Positions 39,735-49,243 of a stretch of 57,453 nt of DNA are shown here, one piece after another. The position numbers and the translations under genes were made by a program. The notes below the pieces were generated by a model. That model was given only the letters and a program-made list of their open reading frames with translations. It was not told where the DNA came from and did not search any database. This DNA comes from a virus: the IMG/VR virus record IMGVR_UViG_3300031576_000049, positions 1 through 57,453 of that record; one strand, written 5' to 3'. The first letter of the stretch is position 1, and each line of letters opens with the position of its first letter.

Positions 39735-41267
39735 ATGGCGGTGATGCGATTTCGGCCGCCTTACCAGCGGCGGCGCGGCTACGGCGTCGCCTCCCCAGCT
39801 GCCTACGCCCTAGACCGCTTTGGTCTTGAGATTCCCGAGGAAGAGCCGGTCCCGATTTCGCCGGAATCGTCCCTGGAAGAGTCCATCGAACTGGAGCCGG
39901 GCTACGCCACCACAGCGTCGGCCCTGGGCGTCGAGGCTCTGCCGTCCGAGCAGTGGGAACGTGAATTGGGCCTGCCGCCAGGCTCGTTGGCCACGACCGG
40001 AGCCTACCGTCAGGCTCTTCGGCGTCCGCCTCAACCACCGGATCCTTCCCTGGGCCGTCGGCTGGCGGCCTTAGGCGTCGGTGCCCTGGGCGGATTTATG
40101 GCCAGCGGCCCGGGGGCCTTGCCGCCTGAAGCCTTGGCCCGCGCCGAAGAGGGTATTCTCTATGGCGACTACCCGGCTGAGGTCAGCCGGTATGAACGTG
40201 GGCTGGAAGCGGCGCGTCAGGGCGCGCAACTGGAATCCGGCATGGCCCAGGATGTATTGCGGGCTAAGGAGGCCCAGGAACGTCGGGCGGAAACCGAGCG
40301 CTGGCATAAAACGCAAGAAGAATTGCGGCGACAGACGTTGGAAGACGCCGAACGCACTAGACGGGAACGCGCATTGGCGGAAGTGACGCGTCTCGGCGGC
40401 GAGCCCGCCCGATTCGACCGCGTCCTTCAGCCAGCGGCGCCATCTGAACTGGGCCGACCAACCTTCCGGCTTGGCGTCGAGCCATATATGCCGGAGGGCT
40501 CACGCCTTCAGACGGTCCCTGGCGTGGCGGGCGAAGAGGCACAGGCCTTCCGCATTCCGTCGGAAGAGGAACTGGCAAGCCGCAAGGAAGAACGCGAAAA
40601 AATCGACGTGCCTCTGGCGATGCAGAAGGAATACGGGCTGCCGCCACGGGCCTATCCGGCGATCGTCCAGGCGGCGACCGCCGGAGGACGCGCCGAAAAG
40701 GGTTTGGACTACTGGATCGCGCGGTGGACTGCAAATCCGGCCGATCCTGAAGCGAAACGCGCCTTGGCGAAGCATATTGAGGTGCGCCGAGCCGAGCGCG
40801 GAGAATCGCCGGCGACACGCGAGCGGCGATTGGATTCGATCATCAAGGCCAAGAATCTCGCCTTCCGCCAAGCCGTTTCCGCGGCGCAAAAAGAGTTGCG
40901 CGCGCCGTTGGGTAAGACCGCGGATGAGACGCGCGCCGCTCTGCTCTGGCAGTTTCAGGGCGCGCAAAACGAATTCGAGCAACGCCTGCAAGAGGCTGTG
41001 GATCATCCGGTGCCGCACTTTGAGTGGCGGTTGGAGGACTTACCGATCAACGCTGAGGGCAAGTTCGTTTCAACGCCCGCCGCCGAAGGTCAGATGCCGG
41101 CAACGGGAGTCGCCGCGCCGCCGTCGCCGGGGATTTCGGCCCCGGCTGCTCGGCCAGCCCTCCGCCCGGTTGCGGGTGGAAAGTCGCTGGCCGGCTACGA
41201 GCGTAGCCTTGGCCGCAAGATGACACCCGAGGAAGAGCGCAACGCGCGAGCTCGTGGGTTGCGCTAA
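39735..41267 (+). CDS. Charged coiled-coil virion protein
   Basis: The 510-aa product is rich in Glu, Arg and Ala. It has a Gly-rich hydrophobic patch (LAALGVGALGGFMASGPGAL) and long coiled coils (KEAQERRAETERWHKTQEEL, RQTLEDAERTRRERALAE). Such proteins next to a large internal protein are often ejected into the cell with the DNA. The stop overlaps the next ATG. The gap before it (39594-39734) has short direct repeats of GGTGACA-type sequence but no gene. Confidence 0.5.
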   Translation: MAVMRFRPPYQRRRGYGVASPAAYALDRFGLEIPEEEPVPISPESSLEESIELEPGYATTASALGVEALPSEQWERELGLPPGSLATTGAYRQALRRPPQPPDPSLGRRLAALGVGALGGFMASGPGALPPEALARAEEGILYGDYPAEVSRYERGLEAARQGAQLESGMAQDVLRAKEAQERRAETERWHKTQEELRRQTLEDAERTRRERALAEVTRLGGEPARFDRVLQPAAPSELGRPTFRLGVEPYMPEGSRLQTVPGVAGEEAQAFRIPSEEELASRKEEREKIDVPLAMQKEYGLPPRAYPAIVQAATAGGRAEKGLDYWIARWTANPADPEAKRALAKHIEVRRAERGESPATRERRLDSIIKAKNLAFRQAVSAAQKELRAPLGKTADETRAALLWQFQGAQNEFEQRLQEAVDHPVPHFEWRLEDLPINAEGKFVSTPAAEGQMPATGVAAPPSPGISAPAARPALRPVAGGKSLAGYERSLGRKMTPEEERNARARGLR

Positions 41268-44155
41268 TGGCTGCCGTCGCGCCTGGCCACGATTCGCTCG
41301 AAGCGTACCTTCAATCGCCAGAACCATCAGAGCCAGCCGATTTACTCGAAGCGTACCTAAACACGCCCGAGCCGGCGGAGTCGCCATCAATCTGGACGGC
41401 CCCCGGCCGGACGGCGGTCCCTGGCTTCGGCGGCTTGGCCCCGCCGCCCGCCGCTTCTGAGCGGCTACTTGAGGAATTTACTCCTATCGGCGGCGTGCCG
41501 CAGATGTGGCGAGGCGTGACCGAGCCGGGGCTGAGCCTGCCACGCCGGATTACCGAAGTTGGTACAGGCTTGGCCAAATCCCTGACGCCGTTGGCTCTGC
41601 CAGCCCTCGCCGTTGCACCCCTGGCGACGGCCACCGGTCTGGGCGTAGGCGCGGCCGCCATGTGGGGGACCAAGAAGGCGCTCGAAATGGCCGGCGCCAC
41701 GCCAGAGTGGGCCGAGGCTGGCGGCGTCTTGGCTGGTTTCGGTCTGCCAGCCGCTGGCGGCATGGCCCTACGGACCGGCGCTGGCCAGCGTGCCCTGGGC
41801 GGGTTGCGCTCGATCTTCCGGCGGCCGCCGCCGGTTGAGGAGGCGCCGTTCTTCGACCTGCCGGAACCATCACCGGAACCGCCGCCGCCGTCTCGTTACG
41901 AAGTACTGACGACCGCCCGCAGGCAGCTAGGACCGGTGGCTGAGACTATTCCGGCCCGCGTATTGGGCGTGGAGACGCCGGAATCCTTGGCCGCCGAACA
42001 ACTAGGGCCGCTCGGCCTGACTGTGTCGCGCCGCCTGTTGCCGCCAGACCGCCGGCCGTCGGCTATGCCTGAACGACCGTTGGCGGTGGAACTGCCGACG
42101 CGGCTGCCGGAGGCTACCCCACCAGCCGCGCCCATCTCGGCGGCGTTGGGCAAAGACCTGTCGCCGGAAATGCTGGCGAAGCTGGCGCCAACCGAGCGCG
42201 AGGGCATCATGGAGCGGCTGGCCATGTCGATCGAGAGCGATCCTGGCGAAATACCGCACCTGCCGACCATGCTCGATCAGTACGGTCTGACGAATGTAGA
42301 GATGGCGCGGTGGCTCCGGCAAAAACGCACCGACTCCGCACGGTTCATCGGTTATTGGGGCCACATCAGTCGCCGGGTGATGCGGTTGAAGGAATTCCGC
42401 GAGCCGGCGGTCATGGAAGTCTTGGGCGAGCCGGGGACGGAGGCCGCCGCCGCCGCCGACAGCTTCTGGTGGACGAATTGGGACCGGGCGCTTTGGGCGT
42501 TGCAATTCCGCAAGACCCATTTGGTCGCCCAGTGGACGACGATGGCGCGAAACTCCATTGACGCCGCCGGCTACCAAGGGCTGCATCTGATCGAGGATGC
42601 GTTGGACGGCATAGTTAAGACGGGCCGGGGAATGCCGCGGGAGGCCGCCTTCGCCCGCGCCCACGACGATGTGATGGCAATTGGCCGGGCCCTGCGCCTC
42701 CGAAACCTGGAGCAGGCACACCAGATTCTCGCCGACATGCCGCTTGAGCAGCGTCGGCTGTTCGGAACGCCCATGGCCGATTTAGTGACGCTGACAGGCG
42801 AGGGTGCGTCTGCTGGCCAAAAGGCGTTGCGCCAGTATGTGCGCGTCCTGCAAATGTGGAACCGACCGGCGGAGGAAATGTTCCGACGGCTCTCCTTCGA
42901 CTCCGAACTGCGATCCCTCCTGGGCGAGGCTGGCTACAAGACCGAAGGTCTGATGCCGCAGGATTGGAACATACCGAAAGATGTGTTGGCCGAGATGACG
43001 CCGAAAGCCGTCGATCACGCCTTGACGATGACGCGGGCGGCTGACCCCGCCGGACGATTCTCCAAGGCTATCGTTCAACTCTTTCGCCGGTTTCCTTTGT
43101 TCGAGATGGTCCAGCCTTTCCCTCGCTATTATTACGGCAACGCCTGGAAATTCATGTTCGATTACTCCCCAGCTGGCTTCCTTAACAAAGCGGCGCAGCA
43201 GGCCTTTCGCACCGGCAAGGACCATCGGCCGATCATCCGCGCCATGGAGGGCACCGCCGCCCTGATATGGGCGACTGCCTACCGTTACCAGGACGGTGCG
43301 CCTGCTGACTGGTATAAAGTCAGGCTGCCTGGCGCTCTGCCTTTGGTCGGTGGCAAGGAAGTAGACATACGGCCCTTCGCGCCGGTTCCGGCGGCGTACC
43401 TGTTTCTGGGCGAGGCGCTTGCCGGCGTCATCCGAGGCGAACAGCGCCTTACCTCACGAGACGTTCTGATGGCGGCCCTGGGCATGAACCGCCTTGCCGG
43501 GTCCGGCCTGGCCATTGTAGACGCCATGCTGGATGCACAGAACGACGAGCGCCGCCTGTGGAATACCATCAAATACGTTGGCGGCAGCCTAGTCGGCGGT
43601 TTCACCGTGCCGTTCCGCCAGATCAAGGATCTGGTCGCGGCCGGCGCGCCGGAAGAACGGATCTATCGTGACGTGCGCGGCCGGGAATTCCTCGGCCCGT
43701 CGATGCAGAATATCCCGTTTGTCAGCCAGATTCTTCCGCCAAAGCCAGCCGTGGTGGCCCCGGGCATGATTGGCGAACACACGCCGGCGTGGCAGCCGCT
43801 GGTCGGGCAATTGACCGGCTTCCGGTTCCGGGAGCCGCCGTCTACGCCAGCCGAGGAAGAATTTCGCCGGTTGAATGTGCCGTTCGGCTCCATCAAACCG
43901 CCGTCGAGCGGGCGGCCGGAGATCGACCGTCGGGCCGAGGAAATGCTTGGCGAATACTTAGGACCGCAGATCGCTGAGATCATCAGCCGTCCGGCCTATC
44001 AGGAGATGGACGATGCCGGTCGTAAGGACTGGCTGCTCAAGATTCTTGGCCGGATGCGTTCGGCGGCAGCCCAGCAGGCGCTAGCCGAGGCTGGTCAACG
44101 CCGGGCGACGCGGCTGGAGCGGCTGCGTACTGACGAACGCCTTTTTCCTCGTTGA
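41267..44155 (+). CDS. Large internal virion/ejection-type protein
   Basis: This is the longest gene (962 aa). The N-terminus is Pro-rich with a duplicated short motif (LEAYLQSPEPSEPADLLEAY). Gly/Ala hydrophobic segments follow (LALPALAVAPLATATGLGVG). The large helical second half contains RRFPLFEMVQPFPRYYYGNA, TAALIWATAYRY, and GGFTVPFRQIKDL. Similar stretches occur in phage polyvalent or internal virion proteins that enter the host with the genome. No peptidoglycan-cutting motif was recognised. It is the last + strand structural gene. Confidence 0.55.
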   Translation: MAAVAPGHDSLEAYLQSPEPSEPADLLEAYLNTPEPAESPSIWTAPGRTAVPGFGGLAPPPAASERLLEEFTPIGGVPQMWRGVTEPGLSLPRRITEVGTGLAKSLTPLALPALAVAPLATATGLGVGAAAMWGTKKALEMAGATPEWAEAGGVLAGFGLPAAGGMALRTGAGQRALGGLRSIFRRPPPVEEAPFFDLPEPSPEPPPPSRYEVLTTARRQLGPVAETIPARVLGVETPESLAAEQLGPLGLTVSRRLLPPDRRPSAMPERPLAVELPTRLPEATPPAAPISAALGKDLSPEMLAKLAPTEREGIMERLAMSIESDPGEIPHLPTMLDQYGLTNVEMARWLRQKRTDSARFIGYWGHISRRVMRLKEFREPAVMEVLGEPGTEAAAAADSFWWTNWDRALWALQFRKTHLVAQWTTMARNSIDAAGYQGLHLIEDALDGIVKTGRGMPREAAFARAHDDVMAIGRALRLRNLEQAHQILADMPLEQRRLFGTPMADLVTLTGEGASAGQKALRQYVRVLQMWNRPAEEMFRRLSFDSELRSLLGEAGYKTEGLMPQDWNIPKDVLAEMTPKAVDHALTMTRAADPAGRFSKAIVQLFRRFPLFEMVQPFPRYYYGNAWKFMFDYSPAGFLNKAAQQAFRTGKDHRPIIRAMEGTAALIWATAYRYQDGAPADWYKVRLPGALPLVGGKEVDIRPFAPVPAAYLFLGEALAGVIRGEQRLTSRDVLMAALGMNRLAGSGLAIVDAMLDAQNDERRLWNTIKYVGGSLVGGFTVPFRQIKDLVAAGAPEERIYRDVRGREFLGPSMQNIPFVSQILPPKPAVVAPGMIGEHTPAWQPLVGQLTGFRFREPPSTPAEEEFRRLNVPFGSIKPPSSGRPEIDRRAEEMLGEYLGPQIAEIISRPAYQEMDDAGRKDWLLKILGRMRSAAAQQALAEAGQRRATRLERLRTDERLFPR

Positions 44156-44631
44156 CGGCTGGCGCGTCGCTTGTCTGTCCCCTCCGTCGCGATGAAGAAG
44201 TTGATTCTGCGGACCGCGTTTTCTGCATACCTTTTGGTTCCCGGCCGCGCCATTGATTGAAACTTCGTAGGCCAAAGCGGCTTAAGAAATAGCCTCTGGC
44301 TTTGTTCAGGGGCAAGACCCAAAATCCGCTCCGCCTCCCTCGCGAAATTTCCATATACCGGTGCCGATGCCGCTACCGCTGGCTCCAGAAGGACCATGTG
44401 CCCTGCAATGCAAGCGGCTACGCCGCACGGGGGGAATCTTCGCGGTAATCCGTGTTCTGCAAGCGTCGAAACGGGAGTGGAATCGGCGAGGAGCCACACT
44501 TTTCTGTTTTCTATCCTGCCGATCTTTACAAACCAAAATTTCATTTCAAAGGATGCAGGCTCCTTTAAAATACTCTTGCTAACCCTCCGCAGAATTTGTT
44601 TGGCTTCGATGGACAGCGATTGTTTTTCCAC
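44095..44631 (-). CDS. CGTxxCIAGxA-family protein, copy C
   Basis: This 178-aa protein is the third paralogue of the family at 7487-8262. It keeps PCGVAACIAGHMVLLEPAVA, ILGLAPEQSQRLF and WPTKFQ, with a longer N-terminus and a basic tail. It starts at GTG 44631 after GGAGGG, while its 3' end overlaps the convergent 962-aa gene by 61 bp. It follows the polymerase gene and could be read with the replication operon. Function unknown. Confidence 0.7.
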   Translation of the reverse strand: MEKQSLSIEAKQILRRVSKSILKEPASFEMKFWFVKIGRIENRKVWLLADSTPVSTLAEHGLPRRFPPCGVAACIAGHMVLLEPAVAASAPVYGNFAREAERILGLAPEQSQRLFLKPLWPTKFQSMARPGTKRYAENAVRRINFFIATEGTDKRRASRQRGKRRSSVRSRSSRVARR

Positions 44632-44651
44632 AGACTTTCCCTCCGTTAAAC

Positions 44652-47414
44652 TTATCGTACTGCGCTCATCTCGGCCCAGTTTGACCCGGTCTTCACGCCC
44701 ACGGCGCACCATAAACCACCAGGCGCGATCACCGGGTCAATAAGCGTTGGGTTCGGTGCTTCCATCGCCGCCTTGATCGTCGATGCCGCCTCTTCCGCCA
44801 GGGGTGCTAGGCACTCGAAAACCAAACTGTCGTGAACGTCGTTAATCAGGCTGGCGCGCTCGGTCCACCCCTCGGCCGCCAGCTTCAGCATGGCGTCCTT
44901 CTTGATGCCGAAGGCGTCATTCGCCGGCAGAAACGCGATCGCCGCCTCGGAGTCGTCGCCAAACTCGGTTCGGCCCGACGCCGGTTCGTGGTGAATCACG
45001 TCCCAGAACCAGCGGATGTACCCGAAGCGCGAGGTCAGATAACCTTGCCGATGAGCGACGCGCCGGATCTGGTCGCGCCACGCCGCTGTTCGTGGAAACA
45101 GGCCGTCCAACATGTCGATGGTCGCTTTAGCTTCTTTCGGCGAGCTGAAAGACTCGCGGTTCATGTCATAGAGCTTTCGAGCGCCCATGCCAAAGCCATA
45201 GCCGAGAACGGCGCGCTTCGCCCGGTAGTCGCGGATGAATCCCCAGCACCGACCCTCGTGTTTCTCCGCGTTTGAGTGCCTGCAATCTCCGCCGCACGAG
45301 CGGATCCACTCCAGGCGGTCGCCCAAATCGTCGTCCCCGAGGTCGAGCGCGACCGGCTGGCCGATGAGGTGCGCCGTCAGAAAGCTATGGATGTCGAGCC
45401 TCGCTAGGCGCATGTAGTCGGCGTCCTGCGCCTCGAAGCCCAGGGTCAGCGCGTGGAAGCTTTTGTAGTCAAACTCCAATAGAATATAACCAGGCCGAGC
45501 CTCGATTATCCGCCGGAAGGAGCTGGCCAACCGAGTGTGGTGCGGCGCGTTCTGGACGTTGGGATCGCGCGAGGAAAACTGGCCGGTGCCAGGCGCAAAG
45601 TAGAAAGTCGAATGCACGCGGCCGTCACGCCCTGGGCGCCAGCCCTCTAGAAACGTGCCCTTCATCGTGCCGAATTCGCGGTCTTCTAGGATCAGGCCGT
45701 AAAACGGATCGCTGGTCTTGCGCGCGAGACGTTCTAACTCAGTTTTCGCCGTGGTGACGGTGCCGTCCCGCATCCTGGGCGTCGGGTGGCCACGGTGGCT
45801 GATGTAGGCCAAAACCTGCTGCCAACTCTCGGGGTTGAATGGCTCCAAACGCACCCAACGCCGACGGTTGCCGAGATCAGCGAGGAGATCCATATTTGTC
45901 GCTGGCCTTGGAAAATTCCGCAACTTGTAGACCACCCCAGCGGGCGATTCTATGCGTTCGACCGCCGGGTTGGCGATCACAGCCTGGCGGACGATGGCCG
46001 GCGGCCGGTCGTAGCCTTCCGGCTTGTGAACATGGCGGCACTCGTCAGGCGCGCAGGCCGTAATCTCCGCCCTGACGACGGCCTGGCGCTCGTCGATTTC
46101 ACCGGCGAAAATTGTGTGGCGCTCAATGCTGACGGGAATGCCTCGCACCGACATGCGGTCCAGTTCCGGCGCCAATCCGACGATGTGCCGCTCGTATGCG
46201 GCGTACAAGCCCCGCCGCCGGAGATCGTCGAAGATCCGGCGGGCGATCCAGTGCAGCACATCCACATCGCAGATCCCATACCGCTCGGGGTAGGATCCGC
46301 GCCAATGCTTCCACGGGAACGGAAAGCCGTAGAAGGATGCGGCGAACTGCAAGCGCGCCGGAATGTCTGGCTGGAGGTGGTGGAAGGCCTCCCAGAGATC
46401 GTCGGAACGCCCGACGATGTCAAAGCCCTGGACGCGCAGCCGGGGATTGTCATTCCGGCGGCCGAACCAGGTGTATTTCGGGTTGGGCAGGGCTAGAATC
46501 CGTCGCGCAATCTCAATATACTCGCCAGACCAAGGCAGGTAGATGCCGGTGCAGGGACGGAGCGAGAATTGAATGCTATAGATCACATCCTCCGTCAGGA
46601 CGCTTTGAACGACGGTGTCATCATCCGGCGTCTCCGTCGCCCGAGGATGCTCTAGGTCGAAGGCGAGCGGCGTCTCCGGCGCGGCCTCGACCTCCCTGAG
46701 GAATGAACGAGCATCGTCGAGCGATGGGCGCTCCACGCAGTTGGTGAAGTACGTGCTGCCTTCAGGGTGTAGAATATAATCGGCGGCGGTTCCGGCGGCG
46801 ACCTGCACGGCGAATTGCAGATCCCGAATCATCACGCCCAGCAGGCTCATGCCGCCTCCCCCTGCTGCCGACGGCGTCTTGGCACCGGTCTCAGCGTCTT
46901 TCCGACGCGACCCCCGGCGCAGGTAGGAGGGATGGAACGTCGGTATGATCGGGCCAAACTCGCTGGGCAATACGTAGCCGCGCAGGTCGCTGACCTTGCG
47001 GTCGGGCCCACTCATGCCGGTGAGCGCCTTTAGCGCCACGTTGCCCAGGGCGAGGATCGCTTTCGGCTTGAACTCTTCGACAACTCGGCGGAAGTGGACA
47101 CGGCAATGCCAGATCGCTTCCTCCTCGTAGGATTCGCCCTCTAATTGATTGCCCGGCGGCTGACAGGCGACCACATTCCAGAGACGGAAGTGGTCACGGC
47201 CGAACCCGGCCCGCCGGAAGGCTCGCTCCAACACCGATCCAGCCTCGGCGTAGGGCCTGAAGGGCAGGCCGTCGCGACGCTCGTTCAGGCCTAACGCTTC
47301 GCCGACCACCAGCACCCCAGTGGTGCCTAAGCCATCAGGCTGGCTGAACCCATTGGGATCGAGGTCGAATAGGGGACAACCATAACATTCAGCTGGTTTG
47401 GGCAAGACCGCCAT
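44652..47414 (-). CDS. Uracil-DNA glycosylase / family A DNA polymerase fusion
   Basis: This 920-aa protein joins three modules. Residues 1-170 are a family 4/5-type uracil-DNA glycosylase: Cys10, Cys13, Cys84 and Cys104 for an iron-sulfur cluster, a GEALG motif at 38-42, and HPSYL at 161-165. Around 247 is FDLEHP, a 3'-5' exonuclease Exo I site. The C-terminal half is polymerase A: motif A LLEFDYKSFHALTLGFEAQD, motif B RAKRAVLGYGFGMGARKLYD, motif C INDVHDSLVFE. A Cys/His cluster (CGGDCRHSNAEKHEGRC) is inserted between A and B. It is the replicative polymerase; the glycosylase could remove uracil during copying. Confidence 0.9.
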   Translation of the reverse strand: MAVLPKPAECYGCPLFDLDPNGFSQPDGLGTTGVLVVGEALGLNERRDGLPFRPYAEAGSVLERAFRRAGFGRDHFRLWNVVACQPPGNQLEGESYEEEAIWHCRVHFRRVVEEFKPKAILALGNVALKALTGMSGPDRKVSDLRGYVLPSEFGPIIPTFHPSYLRRGSRRKDAETGAKTPSAAGGGGMSLLGVMIRDLQFAVQVAAGTAADYILHPEGSTYFTNCVERPSLDDARSFLREVEAAPETPLAFDLEHPRATETPDDDTVVQSVLTEDVIYSIQFSLRPCTGIYLPWSGEYIEIARRILALPNPKYTWFGRRNDNPRLRVQGFDIVGRSDDLWEAFHHLQPDIPARLQFAASFYGFPFPWKHWRGSYPERYGICDVDVLHWIARRIFDDLRRRGLYAAYERHIVGLAPELDRMSVRGIPVSIERHTIFAGEIDERQAVVRAEITACAPDECRHVHKPEGYDRPPAIVRQAVIANPAVERIESPAGVVYKLRNFPRPATNMDLLADLGNRRRWVRLEPFNPESWQQVLAYISHRGHPTPRMRDGTVTTAKTELERLARKTSDPFYGLILEDREFGTMKGTFLEGWRPGRDGRVHSTFYFAPGTGQFSSRDPNVQNAPHHTRLASSFRRIIEARPGYILLEFDYKSFHALTLGFEAQDADYMRLARLDIHSFLTAHLIGQPVALDLGDDDLGDRLEWIRSCGGDCRHSNAEKHEGRCWGFIRDYRAKRAVLGYGFGMGARKLYDMNRESFSSPKEAKATIDMLDGLFPRTAAWRDQIRRVAHRQGYLTSRFGYIRWFWDVIHHEPASGRTEFGDDSEAAIAFLPANDAFGIKKDAMLKLAAEGWTERASLINDVHDSLVFECLAPLAEEAASTIKAAMEAPNPTLIDPVIAPGGLWCAVGVKTGSNWAEMSAVR

Positions 47415-47595
47415 CGTCCTGTTCTCCGCGGACTTTGGTCAGTGGTCGGTCACGTGGTCGGTCAGGTGGGCTTGGGCCTGCACGGCGGGCGGCCATCTCG
47501 GCCTTCACGACATTTAACATAGCCTCGGCCACCGGCAGGTCCACTGCGCGGAAGTAAGCCAAGACCCTTCCTTCCTCCGTTCTGCGTTTTGCCAC
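47389..47595 (-). CDS. Small hypothetical protein before the polymerase
   Basis: The frame starts at GTG 47595 and reads AKRRTEEGRVLAYFRAVDLP, then VAEAMLNVVKAEMAARRAG. The basic start and helical middle suggest a small accessory protein. It overlaps the polymerase start by 26 bp. The ribosome-binding site (GAGGTG) is near the 3' end of the SSB-like gene's trailer. I do not recognise it. Confidence 0.55.
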   Translation of the reverse strand: MAKRRTEEGRVLAYFRAVDLPVAEAMLNVVKAEMAARRAGPSPPDRPRDRPLTKVRGEQDDGGLAQTS

Positions 47596-47610
47596 AGATC
47601 ACCTCGCCCG

Positions 47611-48249
47611 TCAGAATGGTACATCATCGAACGACGCCGCCGAAGATGCGCCGCCTGGCGTGATGCCGGCGTTGCTGGGCTTGTAGGCGACGATGCGGGC
47701 CTGCGCCGCTACCTCGCCCTTGCAGGTCGGGCATTCGCCGACCGCCCGGTGGCCGCCATCGGCGGTGGCTGGAAACTGCCGAGCGCCCTTCATGGTTTCT
47801 CCGCCGCAGTTCTGGCAATAGCCCCGCCACTTCACTGTGATTGAGACCTGGGACTGGCTGAGCAAGGCCGCATGCAGGGCGCGCGCCAACTCAAGGGCTT
47901 TGGTACGAGCCTCGACCGTACGCCCCAAAGCCTTCAAGACGCCGACCATCCGGCAGGTGCCGGAGAACGGCGAGATCAGGGTGTCCACGAAGTTATCGAA
48001 CACAGGACGGTCATCCCACCGCTCGCCGGGTGCCTGAATGCGCGCTTCGATGTAGGCGGTAATGAACGGTCGGCCGTCCTTGGCGGTGCCGCGTTTGAAT
48101 CCCTGGGGACCGAGCAGGAGCACGGCTAGGTGATCGCCCTCCGGCGGCGGTGGCGGAAAGGCGAAGGCTTCGGCCTGTGGGTCGAACTCGACCTCCTCAG
48201 AAGTAAGCGAGAGGTCATTGATGTCAATTGCTTCTAGCTGTTGAGGCAT
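47611..48249 (-). CDS. SSB-like single-strand DNA-binding protein with zinc ribbon
   Basis: This 212-aa protein has an OB-like beta-rich core (HLAVLLLGPQGFKRGTAKDG, RPFITAYIEARIQ, RMVGVLKALGRT). A Cys-based zinc ribbon follows (CQNCGGETMKG ... GECPTCKGE). The C-terminal tip, FDDVPF, is like the DDDIPF tail of bacterial SSB. That tail normally recruits repair and replication proteins, so this is very likely the phage's single-strand binding protein. AAGGAGAAAACC precedes ATG. It lies between polymerase and the RecA/Sak4-like ATPase. Confidence 0.75.
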   Translation of the reverse strand: MPQQLEAIDINDLSLTSEEVEFDPQAEAFAFPPPPPEGDHLAVLLLGPQGFKRGTAKDGRPFITAYIEARIQAPGERWDDRPVFDNFVDTLISPFSGTCRMVGVLKALGRTVEARTKALELARALHAALLSQSQVSITVKWRGYCQNCGGETMKGARQFPATADGGHRAVGECPTCKGEVAAQARIVAYKPSNAGITPGGASSAASFDDVPF

Positions 48250-48267
48250 GGTTTTCTCCTTAAATTA

Positions 48268-49206
48268 TTAACCGCTTGGTGTTGGTGGCTTCACGCCGAG
48301 TCGGCCGGCGGCTTCGACGGCCAAGTCGTCTTCAAACGCCAAGAATGCGTCTAACCCGTTCTGCATCTCGCTGCCCACGATGCGCGGCGTCAGGAACCCG
48401 CCAGGCCAGCGTTTCAAGAGCTCGCCGTGCATCTCCGCCGGCACCCGCGCTTTTGCGCTGTAGAAAACGCCAGTTATGGGGTCCGGATGCCGGACGAAAT
48501 ACATGCGGCCGAAACTCACCGGTACGCCTTTCTCCGCCGTCACGGGATCGACCGATTCGCCAACCCTTACCGTGAACGCATCGAAATGCAGCACGTCGCC
48601 AAACCATTTGTGGGCCCGGCCAATCGCTTTACGTCCAGGAATGTCGGGGCCATAGATCGGTTTTCGCTGATTGTCCTCGCCCGCGGCCTCATGCGCCGTC
48701 CACAGCACACGCTCCACAGGCAGGCGACTGAAGTTTATTACCAGATCGTGGCACTCCTCCTGAACAAAGCCGAAGTACGACATGTTGGAACCGTAAAACG
48801 TCTCCTCCCGCTCAACGAAGGTGTAGTTTGGATCCTGCGAGAGGCTGATGCCTTTGGCTCGCAAGCCAGCCAACAGCAGTTCGCCGTTTGAGGTCAGCCC
48901 TTCGATAGCGTAACCGCCGACGCCGCGCAATACATCGCCCGGGGAAGGCGCCAGCCTGCCATCGAAAATCCAGTCGCCACGACTCAGCTTCCGGAGCAGT
49001 CCGATAGGTTCTTTGGCACCGACGATTGACAAAACCTGGATGATTCCGGCATCGATGTAATGCTGGATCGGATCGGTCCCGCCGGGGTCGGCCGTAATAA
49101 GTCTGGTCGGTTTGCCGGTTTTCTCATGGATGTACCGGGCGAACCGTCCGACCTGGGTGGTCTTGCCGACGCCCGATTCGCCAAACAGCATGGTGGTGCG
49201 GTTCAT
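48268..49206 (-). CDS. RecA/Sak4-like ATPase (AAA_24 type)
   Basis: This 312-aa protein starts with a P-loop GESGVGKTT at residues 9-17. ITADPGGTDPIQHYIDAGII and a Walker B-like LVINFSRLPVERVLWTAHEA follow. This is the layout of phage Sak4/AAA_24 recombinases, single-domain RecA relatives that load onto single strands with SSB. The neighbours (SSB-like, Cas4-like nuclease) support a recombination-dependent replication role. It has no separate N- or C-terminal DNA-binding domain. Confidence 0.75.
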   Translation of the reverse strand: MNRTTMLFGESGVGKTTQVGRFARYIHEKTGKPTRLITADPGGTDPIQHYIDAGIIQVLSIVGAKEPIGLLRKLSRGDWIFDGRLAPSPGDVLRGVGGYAIEGLTSNGELLLAGLRAKGISLSQDPNYTFVEREETFYGSNMSYFGFVQEECHDLVINFSRLPVERVLWTAHEAAGEDNQRKPIYGPDIPGRKAIGRAHKWFGDVLHFDAFTVRVGESVDPVTAEKGVPVSFGRMYFVRHPDPITGVFYSAKARVPAEMHGELLKRWPGGFLTPRIVGSEMQNGLDAFLAFEDDLAVEAAGRLGVKPPTPSG

Positions 49207-49243
49207 AACTCTTGAGGCTCCGTCGGGTCCTTCATCAGTTCTT

